Assembly: GCA_038874075.1 (NCBI GenBank)
Contig: JAVZDD010000009.1
Location: forward strand, 1-41,653
Direction: 5' to 3'
Source of the DNA: Jingweiarchaeum tengchongense
GTDB lineage: Archaea > Nanobdellota > Nanobdellia > Jingweiarchaeales > Jingweiarchaeaceae
DNA length: 41,653 bases
The notes below the pieces were generated by a model. It saw only the letters and a program-made list of their open reading frames with translations, ran no database searches and was not told the origin of the DNA. The position numbers and the translations under genes are program-made. Positions 7,062 to 15,675 of this stretch are shown in pieces (position 1 is the stretch's first letter; each line of letters begins with the position of its first letter).

Positions 7062-8105
7062 CTAGGCAATACCCGTAGCTTCAATTGCCTTCAATGCAGT
7101 TTTTCTATCAATTTTTTTGTGCTTAACAATTGTGTATCTTTCTGGTCTCATTTCCTTTGATTTAAGCAGTGCTTCTAATATTGTTTCCTTGTCATAACCT
7201 AGTTCCTTTGCTGTGGTTGGCAATCCAACTTTTTTCATCAATCTTTTTGCTTTTCTCCAGTCCTTTCCATGTAAGTAAAGTGAAATGATTGTTCCAAGCG
7301 CGCATTGTTCTCCATGCAATGCTGGTTGCTTACCTGCCTCTGCGCAAATCAGATCAAGTGAGTGTGAAAACTCGTGTTCAGAGCCAGAAGCAGGTCTTGA
7401 AGAACCATCTATATTCATTGCAATCCCTGAAAAAATCAATGCCTCTACAAGTTTTTCGATTCCTTTTTCGCTGCCTTTATTTATTTCATCTATGTTTTTT
7501 ATTACAGTATCTAACGCCTTTGAAGCGATTGAGATCGCATATTCATTTACTTTTTCTCCCTTGATTTTCCCTGCAAGTAAGTAGTCGCTAATCGCTGACA
7601 TCTTTGCGATCATATCACCAACACCCGCCCTTATTAATCTTGGAGGCGAATTTGCAATGATGGAAATATCTGCGATCACCGCATATGGTGCAGTCGCTTC
7701 TGTCGAATAGGGCACTTCACCTTTTTTTATAACAGCCCTATTTGAACATATTGCATCATTTGAAGCCGTAGTTGGAACAGAAATGTATGGTATTTTCTTA
7801 TTTGAACAAGCTTTTTTCGTCGTATCAATGACGACCCCTCCACCGAATGCGATACCCAAGTCAATTTTTTTATTAGTTATAGTCTGCTCAAGCTTTGATA
7901 GATTTTCGAGATCAGAATTTTTAACGATGAATTCGTCTATGTTTTTATACTTCCTATTCAAAATCTTCTTTATCTTATCTCCAAAAATATTTCTGACATT
8001 CTCATCAGTAATAAGAATTGGGTTTTCAAAGTCACTACATATTTCTAATATCTCAGGTAGCACATTTTTTCCAATCAATATGTACCTGGGTAGTTGTAAC
8101 TCCAT
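7062..8105 (-). CDS. egsA: sn-Glycerol-1-phosphate dehydrogenase
   Basis: About 347 residues, normal for the family. The enzyme reduces dihydroxyacetone phosphate to sn-glycerol-1-phosphate, the backbone of archaeal membrane lipids. Visible motifs are the NAD(P) loop AFGGGVVIDTTK, SVPTTASNDAICS, and the metal-binding region GSEHEFSHSLD and ALHGEQCALG. The loop usually written SNDG reads SNDA here, a small deviation. ATG 8105 and GTG 8114 are both possible starts; I take ATG. A TATA-like CATAAATATT near 8146 could drive it, or it may be read from the small gene upstream (31-40 nt gap). Confidence 0.93.
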   Translation of the reverse strand: MELQLPRYILIGKNVLPEILEICSDFENPILITDENVRNIFGDKIKKILNRKYKNIDEFIVKNSDLENLSKLEQTITNKKIDLGIAFGGGVVIDTTKKACSNKKIPYISVPTTASNDAICSNRAVIKKGEVPYSTEATAPYAVIADISIIANSPPRLIRAGVGDMIAKMSAISDYLLAGKIKGEKVNEYAISIASKALDTVIKNIDEINKGSEKGIEKLVEALIFSGIAMNIDGSSRPASGSEHEFSHSLDLICAEAGKQPALHGEQCALGTIISLYLHGKDWRKAKRLMKKVGLPTTAKELGYDKETILEALLKSKEMRPERYTIVKHKKIDRKTALKAIEATGIA

Positions 8106-8145
8106 TTCAACCACAACTCGATTTTTACCTATGTTTTTCCAATAT

Positions 8146-8427
8146 TTATGTCTTCTGTTTATTGCTTAAATTTCCATTTCTATAAGCAAAGAGAAATGCA
8201 TCGATGTATGCTACGAGATGACATTCAAAATCTTTTCTCTTTATTGGAAAAAATGGAAAATTTTTGATTTCTTGAAGATGTTTTCTATAAGCATTTAGAA
8301 ATAATTCTTGAACTTCAACAGGTAAATCCCCAATATCACTTATTTTCAATATTTCTCTTGCTAATTCGCTCCATTCTTGTATCTTCTCTTCTAACCTTTC
8401 TTCCTTCGTTTTGAAAAATCCACTCAT
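8146..8427 (-). CDS. Small alpha-helical protein, unrecognised
   Basis: A 93-residue, charged, predicted all-helical protein. The first 30 residues are amphipathic and Glu/Lys-rich (KTKEERLEEKIQEWSELA), the middle contains PVEVQELFLNAYRKH and the end LVAYIDAFLFAYRNG. The tail, with aromatic residues and an Asp-Ala step, recalls small archaeal helical domains of unknown function, but I cannot assign a family. No signal peptide or membrane segment. It precedes egsA in the same direction, and a TTTTAAATATTA element near 8465-8476 is a plausible promoter. Confidence 0.75.
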   Translation of the reverse strand: MSGFFKTKEERLEEKIQEWSELAREILKISDIGDLPVEVQELFLNAYRKHLQEIKNFPFFPIKRKDFECHLVAYIDAFLFAYRNGNLSNKQKT

Positions 8428-8526
8428 TTTATTATTAAGTAATATTTTTTAATACAAAATAATATTTAAAACTTTCTACATTTCATTAATTACCTGTCGA
8501 ATACAAGTTATTTCAAAGAAATCAAC

Positions 8527-9492
8527 TTACGACTCCAACTCTTTCTTTATCTTTTTTAAATTAATTATTCTTTTTGTGGTTAGTGGGTGCGTCATAAATA
8601 TTTCAAGAAAACCCATCCCTCTTTCTCTCTCCATCGCTCTTTCAAGCTCGGATGCGCTCATAGAACTCGCACGACTTATTGCTCCAAGATTTTCGTTAGA
8701 TTCAGGATCTGAGATGTAGAATGCACGCATCATGCTTGACTCATCGCTTACTCTAGCGCCTCTTGTCCTTATACCGTAGCTTATCTTTGCTAACGCATTT
8801 ATCAAATTGTCTGGTTTTCTCGTAATGTACGCGCTAAATTCATCAGCAAAGTATTCTCTCACCCTTGACAACCACATCACAAGTAGAGTACCCAAAAATC
8901 TTGCGAACATTGCACCAAAGAATACCCAAATCGGTACTCCCCTCTCATCTCTTCTTCTTGGCGCAAATATGATGAACAAGTAATACAAGAGTAAGGGTAG
9001 TATACTTGCAATGGTCATCACAATCATATCCCTATGTTTTATATGACCTATTTCATGTGCCAAGACAGCTTCGATTTCCTTTCTATCTAAAACATCCAAT
9101 AAACCAGTATGTATACCTATGCCTGCACTACGTTGTGTTCTTCCGAATGCGAATGCGTTTGGTGTTGGATTATTTACGATGTATAACTTTGGTTTTGGTA
9201 TCCTTGCTTTCTCGGCCAATTCTTCAACCATTTCATGGATCCATGGATATTCAGTTGGTCCTATTTCTCTGAGCCGCATAAACATTTTTATTAGAGCAGG
9301 AGAAAAGTACCATTGAATTAGAATCATGAAAATAGATAGTGCCAGTACAAGTGTAATCCCTTGAACTCCTGTGTAATCGGAAAGCCAAAGAATTATGCTT
9401 AAAATTCCAGCTATCACTCCAAACACTAAAGCTAATGTAAAAGTGGCTGCAAGCTCAAGTTTGAATAAACCTCTCATCTTCCTAATTCTCAT
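8527..9492 (-). CDS. htpX: HtpX-like membrane zinc metalloprotease
   Basis: A 321-residue M48-family protease. Two N-terminal membrane helices (about residues 12-70) precede the catalytic motif VLAHEIGHIKHRD (HEIGH zinc site), then a second pair of helices (IASILPLLLYYLFII and FFGAMFARFLGTLLVMW) and the third zinc ligand region REYFADEFSA. The domain order and length equal bacterial and archaeal HtpX, which degrades misfolded membrane proteins. Substrate segment NPTPNAFAFGR is also typical. It is separated by only 32 nt from the antiporter gene upstream on the same strand and may be co-transcribed. Confidence 0.93.
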   Translation of the reverse strand: MRIRKMRGLFKLELAATFTLALVFGVIAGILSIILWLSDYTGVQGITLVLALSIFMILIQWYFSPALIKMFMRLREIGPTEYPWIHEMVEELAEKARIPKPKLYIVNNPTPNAFAFGRTQRSAGIGIHTGLLDVLDRKEIEAVLAHEIGHIKHRDMIVMTIASILPLLLYYLFIIFAPRRRDERGVPIWVFFGAMFARFLGTLLVMWLSRVREYFADEFSAYITRKPDNLINALAKISYGIRTRGARVSDESSMMRAFYISDPESNENLGAISRASSMSASELERAMERERGMGFLEIFMTHPLTTKRIINLKKIKKELES

Positions 9493-9524
9493 TAGCTCAT
9501 TATTTAAAAAATTTTCTTCTTCAA

Positions 9525-10673
9525 TTAGTGATATGTTAATTTAAAAATTATGGGGGTAGCTATTGTTGTTACCATTACGCTCATCACCAATACTGAAAAA
9601 ATGTTATTACTTATGATATTATTCGCTAAAGAAATTTGGGCAACAACAATCGTAAATTCTCCTAATGGTAACATACCTAATCCCATCCCCCTTGCCTCTT
9701 GTTCATCGAATCCAAACAACCTACTCATCCTCTCTATTCCTATGTACTCAAAAAAGCATCGCATAAAACAAAAAATTATCAGATAAACAACACCAAGAAA
9801 AGATGAAAGAAAAATGAGATTGACACTCAGTCCAGAGTAAGCAAAAAACACAGGAATAAAAAGCGCATATCCGATTGTTTTGATTTTTGGGATGATCACC
9901 TGTTCTGTGTATTTTGTATTTGAAAATATAGCCCCAGCTAAGAATGCACCTGTAACAATTGCTATTTCTATTCTATCGCTGATCGCTGCAATAAAAAACA
10001 TAATAGCAATTAGAACTGCTATGAGCGCCTGTTCATCTTTCATCTTAGCAATCATATCTGTGATCGGATCCGAAACAAAGCTACCAAATTTCAGAACAAA
10101 GAAAAAGAAACCAATGATTGCTAGAACTATTGTTAATGCTTGCCATATGTCTAATGGTGTATTTGTGATGTGGGCAATTAAGACGCTTAGAAGTAAGGTA
10201 ACGAAAACATCGTCAATCAAATTACCAGTAATCAATGTCTTCGCATATCTTTTATGCAATTCACCTATTTCAGCAAGATATCTTATACTTATTGCAGTGC
10301 TTGAACCAATAAGCGCAACCGCAATCGCGAAGGAAGACAAGTAATTAAATCCAAGTAAAACAGCGCAAACAAAACAAGCAATCAAAGCAAGTAAATCTCC
10401 AAAAATCACGATTACACCTGCATTGAAAACATTTTTTTCGATTTCTTCAATTTCAGTTGATAAACCAATAAGAAAAAATAAGAAAACAATTCCCAGATTT
10501 GATAAAATTGATAATTGTTGTGAATTTTTGACTAGATTTAAAACAGCTGGACCTAAAATAATACCAGCAAGAATTTCTCCAATAATTGGGGAAAAATCGA
10601 GTCTTCTGAAAAATTCTCCAAGAATTTTTGCAAAAAATAGCAGGATTGCAATGCTGAATATTTCTTCTATCAC
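9525..10673 (-). CDS. CPA2-family cation/proton antiporter
   Basis: A 382-residue membrane protein with about 12 hydrophobic segments, starting ILLFFAKILGEFFRRL and PIIGEILAGIILGP, the conserved opening of the CPA2 (Kef/NapA) family. The ion-binding helix carries TGNLIDDVF: two adjacent acidic residues, which in characterised antiporters marks electrogenic Na+/H+ exchange. No C-terminal TrkA-N domain is attached. The start is GTG. Its role is likely Na+ or pH homeostasis in the cytoplasmic membrane. K+ transport cannot be excluded. Confidence 0.88.
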   Translation of the reverse strand: MIEEIFSIAILLFFAKILGEFFRRLDFSPIIGEILAGIILGPAVLNLVKNSQQLSILSNLGIVFLFFLIGLSTEIEEIEKNVFNAGVIVIFGDLLALIACFVCAVLLGFNYLSSFAIAVALIGSSTAISIRYLAEIGELHKRYAKTLITGNLIDDVFVTLLLSVLIAHITNTPLDIWQALTIVLAIIGFFFFVLKFGSFVSDPITDMIAKMKDEQALIAVLIAIMFFIAAISDRIEIAIVTGAFLAGAIFSNTKYTEQVIIPKIKTIGYALFIPVFFAYSGLSVNLIFLSSFLGVVYLIIFCFMRCFFEYIGIERMSRLFGFDEQEARGMGLGMLPLGEFTIVVAQISLANNIISNNIFSVLVMSVMVTTIATPIIFKLTYH

Positions 10674-10927
10674 TTTGATTCACTAGTATATGAATAGGAA
10701 TATAATAAAAATAAAATTTGTGTAGTTAAAAGTAATAATAATTTAATCATTTCTCCAAACTGATATAGAATGAAAATTTCTTACATTCAAAAGCAGCTCA
10801 TATGCTTGCTATTTTACTGATGCCAGTTTATAGTGTAATGGAAGGTATCAAAAAAGACTTAGAGAACAAAATTGATTTAAATAAATTAGAAAGAAAAATG
10901 AATAAAATTGGATTTTTCTTTTAAATT
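10674..10927. other. 254-nt gap with only a doubtful 40-codon frame
   Basis: No clear gene fills this space between the antiporter start and the ferredoxin stop. On the plus strand a frame from ATG 10802 to TAA 10922-10924 would encode 40 residues with a short hydrophobic start (MLAILLMPVYSV) and a lysine-rich end, but it has no Shine-Dalgarno. A frame from ATG 10770 (MKISYIQKQLICLL) would join it after a one-base shift to give a signal-peptide-like N-terminus. It could be a decayed gene or chance. Confidence 0.3.
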
Positions 10928-11116
10928 TTATTTTGAGTATGTAATTGCTTGTACTGGACAACTCTCAGCGGCTTGCTTGCAATCACATTTGTCACATGCC
11001 TTAGGATTTTTTACATGTGATTTTCCATCGCTACCAAGTTCAAATACATCTGGACAAAGACTTACACACAATCCGCAACCAATGCATTTTTCTGGATCAA
11101 CTTTAACTTTTGCCAT
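10928..11116 (-). CDS. Single-cluster [4Fe-4S] ferredoxin
   Basis: A 62-residue ferredoxin. Residues C11, C14, C17 (CIGCGLCVSLCP) and C53 (SCPVQAI) would bind one [4Fe-4S] cluster, as in Pyrococcus ferredoxin; C21 plus a cysteine of the KACDKCDCK segment could make the structural disulfide. A very strong ribosome binding site GAGGTGAT lies 3 nt before the ATG (minus strand, 11120-11127). It is downstream of the ribonucleotide reductase/adenosyltransferase pair. A soluble electron carrier of this type could serve the aldehyde oxidoreductase or reduce cob(II)alamin for the adenosyltransferase; both are inferences. Confidence 0.93.
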   Translation of the reverse strand: MAKVKVDPEKCIGCGLCVSLCPDVFELGSDGKSHVKNPKACDKCDCKQAAESCPVQAITYSK

Positions 11117-11140
11117 TAAATCACCTCTTTTTAATTAACA

Positions 11141-11662
11141 TTAATATTCAATCCCTTTACGTACTGGAATACTTTTCGGCCTTTTTATATCGATTATTTC
11201 AGTTACTAGATCAGCTCTTTCTATAAATTCTTTTGGTGCATATCTGCCCGTCAGGTACACGGTTGTTTTGTTTGGAATATTTTTTAACACATCCAAAACT
11301 TCATTTGGTTTTAATAAACCAACCGCAACAGCTAAATTTATTTCATCTAATATTAAAACACATGGTTTTTTCTTGAGTGCTTTTTTAGCGAATTCCAATC
11401 CTTTCCTTGCCAACTCGTAATCAATGGGGGCTGGGTTCTTTAAGTCAATGAATTCCCTACGACCAAATTGATGAATTTCAAAATATGGTTTAAGTCTTTT
11501 CTGCGCTTTATACTCACCGATTTCTTTCCTTCCTTTCATAAATTGAATCATAATAACTTTACATCTATGTCCGACTGAACGGAGTGCAACACCCAATGTG
11601 GATGTAGTTTTACCACCACCTATTCCTGTATAAACATGAACAAAACCGTTTTTTCTCCCCAT
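11141..11662 (-). CDS. cobO: Cob(I)alamin adenosyltransferase (CobA/BtuR type)
   Basis: A 173-residue P-loop enzyme that transfers adenosyl from ATP to cob(I)alamin, making adenosylcobalamin. The family P-loop VYTGIGGGKTTSTLGVALR is near the N-terminus, then VIMIQFMKG, Walker B-like VLILDEINLAV and VYLTGRYAP near the end. I start at ATG 11662, 4 nt after the ribonucleotide reductase stop; the longer reading starting at 11725 would overlap that gene by 59 nt and adds nonfamily sequence. Coupling to the adenosylcobalamin-dependent reductase makes functional sense: it supplies that enzyme's cofactor. No B12 synthesis genes are visible here. Confidence 0.9.
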   Translation of the reverse strand: MGRKNGFVHVYTGIGGGKTTSTLGVALRSVGHRCKVIMIQFMKGRKEIGEYKAQKRLKPYFEIHQFGRREFIDLKNPAPIDYELARKGLEFAKKALKKKPCVLILDEINLAVAVGLLKPNEVLDVLKNIPNKTTVYLTGRYAPKEFIERADLVTEIIDIKRPKSIPVRKGIEY

Positions 11663-11666
11663 TTTC

Positions 11667-13775
11667 TCAAACCTGGCATGAAGATTTGGGACATCCACCA
11701 CTCTCATCTGTCTCCAATGTGACATAAGATTCTAATACCTTTTTCTTTGGTACTGGTGTTACATATAGAACTTGTTCTTTCTTGCTTCCGTATCTATAAA
11801 TCGTAATTCCTTTACACTTCAATTCATAAGCTAGCCAGAATACTTTCTCAACATCACCTATTGTTGCATCATTAGGTAAATTCACGGTCTTTGAAACTGC
11901 ATTATCTGTGTATTTCTGGAATGCTGCCTGCATTCTAACGTGCCATTCTGGAGTAATATCAAATGCAGTAACAAATATTCTTTTCACATCAGCAGGTATG
12001 TTTTCAATCGATTGAATTGAACCTTTTTTTGCAATTTCCATCATCAATTCACTGCTGTAAAATCCCCTTTCCTTTGCAATCTTTTCAAATGATTGATTCA
12101 CTTCCATTAATGTTGTACCTTCCATTACATTTCTAATAAAGGAAATTGCAAACAACGGCTCTATCCCACTCGAACATCCTGCAATTATGCTTATCGTACC
12201 AGTGGGTGCAATTGTAGTTACTGTTGCATTTCTCATTTGCTTGTACCCATCCTTTTCCCATTTACTACCTTTAAAGTTTGGGAATGAACCTCTTTCGGCA
12301 GCAAGTTCAACTGATTTTTTTCTTGCTTCTGCTGTAATAAATTTCATCACCTCTTCTGCTATTTTGATTCCATCCTCTGAATTGTAAGGAATGCCAAGTT
12401 CAATTAGCATATCGGCAAATCCCATCACACCAAGACCAATCTTCCTATTTGCTTTCGTCATCTTCTCTATTTCTGGTAATGGAAACTTATTTACATCAAT
12501 TACATTATCAAGAAAATGTACCGCACTCCTTACAGTCTTCCTTAATTTTTCCCAATTTATCTTGCCATTTTCCACCATTCTCGCTAAATTTATTGAACCA
12601 AGATTGCATGATTCATAAGGTAAAAGAGGTTGCTCACCACAAGGATTTGTGGCCTCTATTTTCCCAATTTGTGGTGTTGGATTGTGTCTATTTATTTCAT
12701 CGATAAATATCAGCCCTGGATCTCCTGTCTTCCAAGCGGTTGTCACAATGAGATTGAAGACATCTCTCGCATTCATTTTTTCAGTAACCTCATTTGTTCT
12801 TGGATTTATTAATTCATACTCCTCATTCTTTTTCACAGCTTCCATAAATTTGTCAGTAACTGCTACTGAGATATTAAAATTTGTTAGAACCCCTTCTTTC
12901 TCTTTAGATGTTATAAATTCAACGATGTCTGGGTGATGAACGCTTAAGATCCCCATATTTGCTCCTCGACGTTTTCCGCCTTGTTTTATTACATCTGTGG
13001 CAGTATCAAAAATTCGCATGAATGAAACCGGACCACTTGCAACACCCATTGTAGAACCTACGATATCACCGCTTGGTCTGAGTCTTGAAAATGAGAAACC
13101 AGTGCCACCACCACTTTTTTGAATCAGTGCCATGTTCTTAACTGCATCAAATATGCTCTCAATTGAATCTTCAACTGGTAGTACAAAACAGGCAGAAAGT
13201 TGTCCAATCTCAGTTCCAGCATTCATCAAACAGGGTGAATTTGGTAAAAATTCAAGATTTTCCATCATTTTGTAGAATTCTTCCTCTATTTCTTGAATAT
13301 TTGCTTTTTTGTTATAGATCAAATCTGCCTTTGCAACTGCTCTTGCAACTCTGCGAAACATTTGCTTCGGTGTCTCAATTATTTTGCCATCTTTATCTTT
13401 CAATAAATATCGTTTTTGTAGCACATTTATTGCATTGAGTGTCAATTTCAAATCATCAATGACGCCGAGAAACTTCTTAGCTTCCCTTATCTCAGTCCTT
13501 TTTTGCCTGTAAAGTATGTAAGCTTTAGCTGCTTCAGCGTATCCGCTATTTATCAAAACTTTTTCAACGATGTCTTGTACATCTTCCACGCTAGGCACTT
13601 TTCCAGCAAAATTTTCTTCAAGAATTTTTACGACTTTGTCAGACAAATCTTTAGCTACATCAATGTCACCGGTCTTAACTGCTATCAACGCTTTGTATAT
13701 TGCAATTGTAATTTTTTCTTGGTCAAATTTAACGATTCTACCGTCTCTTTTCTTGATCTCAGAAATTTTAACCAT
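11667..13775 (-). CDS. nrdJ: Adenosylcobalamin-dependent (class II) ribonucleotide reductase
   Basis: A 702-residue class II reductase making deoxyribonucleotides. An ATP-cone (about residues 4-95, beginning ISEIKKRDGRIVKFD) gives allosteric control. The catalytic barrel shows SACFVLPVEDS (first redox Cys), IQKSGGGTGFSFSRLRPSG, NPCGEQPLLPYESCNLGSIN (thiyl Cys and, 11 residues later, the second redox Cys) and APTGTISIIAG. The C-terminal tail has two Cys (GCPKSSCQV) for re-reduction by thioredoxin. No intein interrupts it. A perfect 8-bp inverted repeat (13813-13830) lies behind the putative TATA box. The adenosyltransferase gene follows directly. Confidence 0.96.
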   Translation of the reverse strand: MVKISEIKKRDGRIVKFDQEKITIAIYKALIAVKTGDIDVAKDLSDKVVKILEENFAGKVPSVEDVQDIVEKVLINSGYAEAAKAYILYRQKRTEIREAKKFLGVIDDLKLTLNAINVLQKRYLLKDKDGKIIETPKQMFRRVARAVAKADLIYNKKANIQEIEEEFYKMMENLEFLPNSPCLMNAGTEIGQLSACFVLPVEDSIESIFDAVKNMALIQKSGGGTGFSFSRLRPSGDIVGSTMGVASGPVSFMRIFDTATDVIKQGGKRRGANMGILSVHHPDIVEFITSKEKEGVLTNFNISVAVTDKFMEAVKKNEEYELINPRTNEVTEKMNARDVFNLIVTTAWKTGDPGLIFIDEINRHNPTPQIGKIEATNPCGEQPLLPYESCNLGSINLARMVENGKINWEKLRKTVRSAVHFLDNVIDVNKFPLPEIEKMTKANRKIGLGVMGFADMLIELGIPYNSEDGIKIAEEVMKFITAEARKKSVELAAERGSFPNFKGSKWEKDGYKQMRNATVTTIAPTGTISIIAGCSSGIEPLFAISFIRNVMEGTTLMEVNQSFEKIAKERGFYSSELMMEIAKKGSIQSIENIPADVKRIFVTAFDITPEWHVRMQAAFQKYTDNAVSKTVNLPNDATIGDVEKVFWLAYELKCKGITIYRYGSKKEQVLYVTPVPKKKVLESYVTLETDESGGCPKSSCQV

Positions 13776-13812
13776 TTTAATCGATAATAATAAACAAGAT
13801 AGGTATTTTAAA

Positions 13813-13830
13813 TTTTAGTAACTACTAAAA
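13813..13830. promoter_or_regulatory. Inverted repeat upstream of the nrdJ promoter
   Basis: TTTTAGTA and its exact complement TACTAAAA flank a 2-nt centre. On the minus strand it is directly upstream of TTTAAAATA (13804-13812), the likely TATA box, which is about 30 nt before the nrdJ start. This is a position for an activator or repressor. It also follows the Ogg coding region on the other side. Function is inferred from symmetry and place only. Confidence 0.45.
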
Positions 13831-13836
13831 ATAAAT

Positions 13837-14463
13837 TCACTTTAGTACTTTACCCGTTTCCTTTGACCACAAGATCAAATCCAGTTCAGCTATTGAAATG
13901 CCAAGACTTTTAGAAAATCTCCTCATCTTTTCCTCTATTTCTAAGTATCTTTTCTTTGTAAGTGTTTTTGGAATTTCATTGATGACATTAAGATTTCTTA
14001 AATTCTTTAATATGTGTCGATCAAGAATTGCAAGATCTTCACTCATTCCAATGTTCCTGAGAAAATGGCTTGCTTCTTTCATACCAAGCCCCTTCACATT
14101 TTTAACGAGCCATTCTCTAAGTTTGAAAACATCATCAAACTGTTCAATTTTTTCTTTTATTTTCAATTTGTTCTCTTCAGTAAAAAACTTCCTATTTTCA
14201 ACGATGTATCTCGCTTTGTTCCTTGGAAATCTTACTCCTTTTAAAAGAGAAGTTATTTGTTCCTCTGTTCCATTAAATAAGATACCGCTTTGCTCTAATT
14301 CGCACATTGCTTCCATTGCCTTCTCAGCTTTTGATTGCGGTGTTAATACACAAAAACACAATTCAGCAAATATTTTTTTATCGTCCTGCCCAAATGCTTT
14401 CTTAAACTCATCAAGTCTTTCTTTAATTACCTTTCTTCTTTCATTATCCACTTGAAGATCCAT
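13837..14463 (-). CDS. ogg: Ogg2-type 8-oxoguanine DNA glycosylase/lyase
   Basis: A 208-residue helix-hairpin-helix GPD glycosylase of the archaeal Ogg2 (Methanocaldococcus-type) family, which removes 8-oxoguanine and cleaves the strand. The signature VKGLGMKEASHFLRNIG (hairpin with catalytic Lys) and the catalytic Asp in LAILDRHILK are in the right order, and the N-terminal CFCVLTPQSKAEKA segment is typical. The 5-nt gap to the E1-like gene upstream indicates an operon. Small size and absence of an N-terminal TBP-like domain separate it from Ogg1. Confidence 0.92.
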   Translation of the reverse strand: MDLQVDNERRKVIKERLDEFKKAFGQDDKKIFAELCFCVLTPQSKAEKAMEAMCELEQSGILFNGTEEQITSLLKGVRFPRNKARYIVENRKFFTEENKLKIKEKIEQFDDVFKLREWLVKNVKGLGMKEASHFLRNIGMSEDLAILDRHILKNLRNLNVINEIPKTLTKKRYLEIEEKMRRFSKSLGISIAELDLILWSKETGKVLK

Positions 14464-14468
14464 CTTGT

Positions 14469-15506
14469 TTATACTCCTATTATTTTGTTTAATATATCTC
14501 TCGCTTCTTTTTCGGATTCAATGTTTTTTATTAAAATTCTCCCAAAGGAAGAAATTAAAATCTGATATTTACCATATCTCAATGTAAGAAGATAGTCGCT
14601 TTGTTTTTCAATTTTAAATAAGGGGTTATTTATTATTTCATTTCTCAGTTTGATCACATCAAAATTGCTGGGAAATAATATCTGTGCTGTAGTTCCACCA
14701 CATAACATTGTAATCTGCATTCTATTTATTTTTTGATTAAGAAACTGAAATTTTCTTTTTACACATACTGGACAGTGTAGATCTCTCTTCACATCTATGA
14801 AATTAAAACTCATCGAGCCCAGGTGAATGTATAAAAGTTTTGATTGTAGCAAGGAAGATCCCAACAGATATTTTATTGCTTCCGTTGCTTGTAAAATCCC
14901 GATTAATCCAGGTACAGTATTTAATACACCAACTCTGTCGCAGGTGGGTAAAGATCCTGGTTCAGGTATTTTTTTAAATATACACCTAAAACATGGTGTT
15001 TTTCCGGGTATTATCGTACTTAGAGCGCCGTAATCTCTGATTGCTGCACCATAAATGAATGTCTTCCTTTGCTTAACGCAGACTTCATTCAAAAGAAATC
15101 TTGTTTCCATGTTGTCCGTGGCGTCAATCACAAGATCAACATTTTTTAATAATTTTTCTGCTGTTCTTGGATTAAAATCCTCAGCAAATGCTTCAATTGA
15201 AATGTTGGTGTTCATACTTTCTAATTTTTCTTTAGCAGCGATTGCTTTAAGTTTGTGTTTTCTAGCATCTTCTTCGTCATAAAGGATCTGTCTTTGTATG
15301 TTGTTCAATTCTACAAAATCTCTGTCAATCAATCTAATATTCCCTATGCCTGCACATGTCAAGTAAATTGCTGCTGCGCTTCCAATACCACCCAAACCCA
15401 GTATGGCTATGCTACTTTTCTTTAATTTTTTTTGTCCATTTATTCCAATTTCGTTAAAAATAATGTTCCTAGAGTATCTTTCGATCTCCACCTTGTTTAA
15501 TTTCAT
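14469..15506 (-). CDS. E1-like ThiF/MoeB/UbaA adenylyltransferase with extra C-terminal domain
   Basis: A 345-residue protein. Residues about 1-250 form the E1 adenylation domain: RYSRNIIFNEIG, nucleotide loop ILGLGGIGSAAA, DFVELNNIQRQ, VIDATDNMETR and zinc cysteines CFRC and CPVC. A cysteine in LPTCDRVGVL matches the active-site loop of ThiF/MoeB. Such enzymes activate SAMP, MoaD or ThiS C-termini for sulfur transfer or protein modification. The last about 80 residues (from QITMLCGG to LNKIIGV) are not part of standard MoeB; they read as an alpha/beta domain with RILIKNIESEKEARDIL. No MoaD or SAMP gene is in the window, so the partner is open. Confidence 0.85.
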   Translation of the reverse strand: MKLNKVEIERYSRNIIFNEIGINGQKKLKKSSIAILGLGGIGSAAAIYLTCAGIGNIRLIDRDFVELNNIQRQILYDEEDARKHKLKAIAAKEKLESMNTNISIEAFAEDFNPRTAEKLLKNVDLVIDATDNMETRFLLNEVCVKQRKTFIYGAAIRDYGALSTIIPGKTPCFRCIFKKIPEPGSLPTCDRVGVLNTVPGLIGILQATEAIKYLLGSSLLQSKLLYIHLGSMSFNFIDVKRDLHCPVCVKRKFQFLNQKINRMQITMLCGGTTAQILFPSNFDVIKLRNEIINNPLFKIEKQSDYLLTLRYGKYQILISSFGRILIKNIESEKEARDILNKIIGV

Positions 15507-15675
15507 TGCTATCAGCTTTTATTTAATTAGGATTTTGTTTATTAAAACTTAATTCCATTCAAATAATTTTAAGTAAAAAAGTATAAATATAGCTAATTTT
15601 CTAAAAAATAGGTAGTAATATTAAATGTAGAAAAGTTTATAAGTTATTAAATGTTACTACTGGTGTGTGATACCA

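Noticed and set aside
9880..10344. Plus-strand frame (154 codons) inside the antiporter gene
   Set aside because: Antisense of hydrophobic helices; the minus-strand frame carries the conserved DD motif.
10770..10924. Possible signal-peptide gene needing a one-base shift
   Set aside because: Two short frames would join into a signal-like N-terminus, but there is no ribosome binding site or homology; kept only as a note on the gap.
11663..11725. Longer N-terminus for the cobalamin adenosyltransferase
   Set aside because: It would overlap the nrdJ coding end by 59 nt and lacks family similarity; ATG 11662 gives the usual protein start.
11667..13775. Intein in the ribonucleotide reductase
   Set aside because: The length is normal and active-site motifs are uninterrupted.
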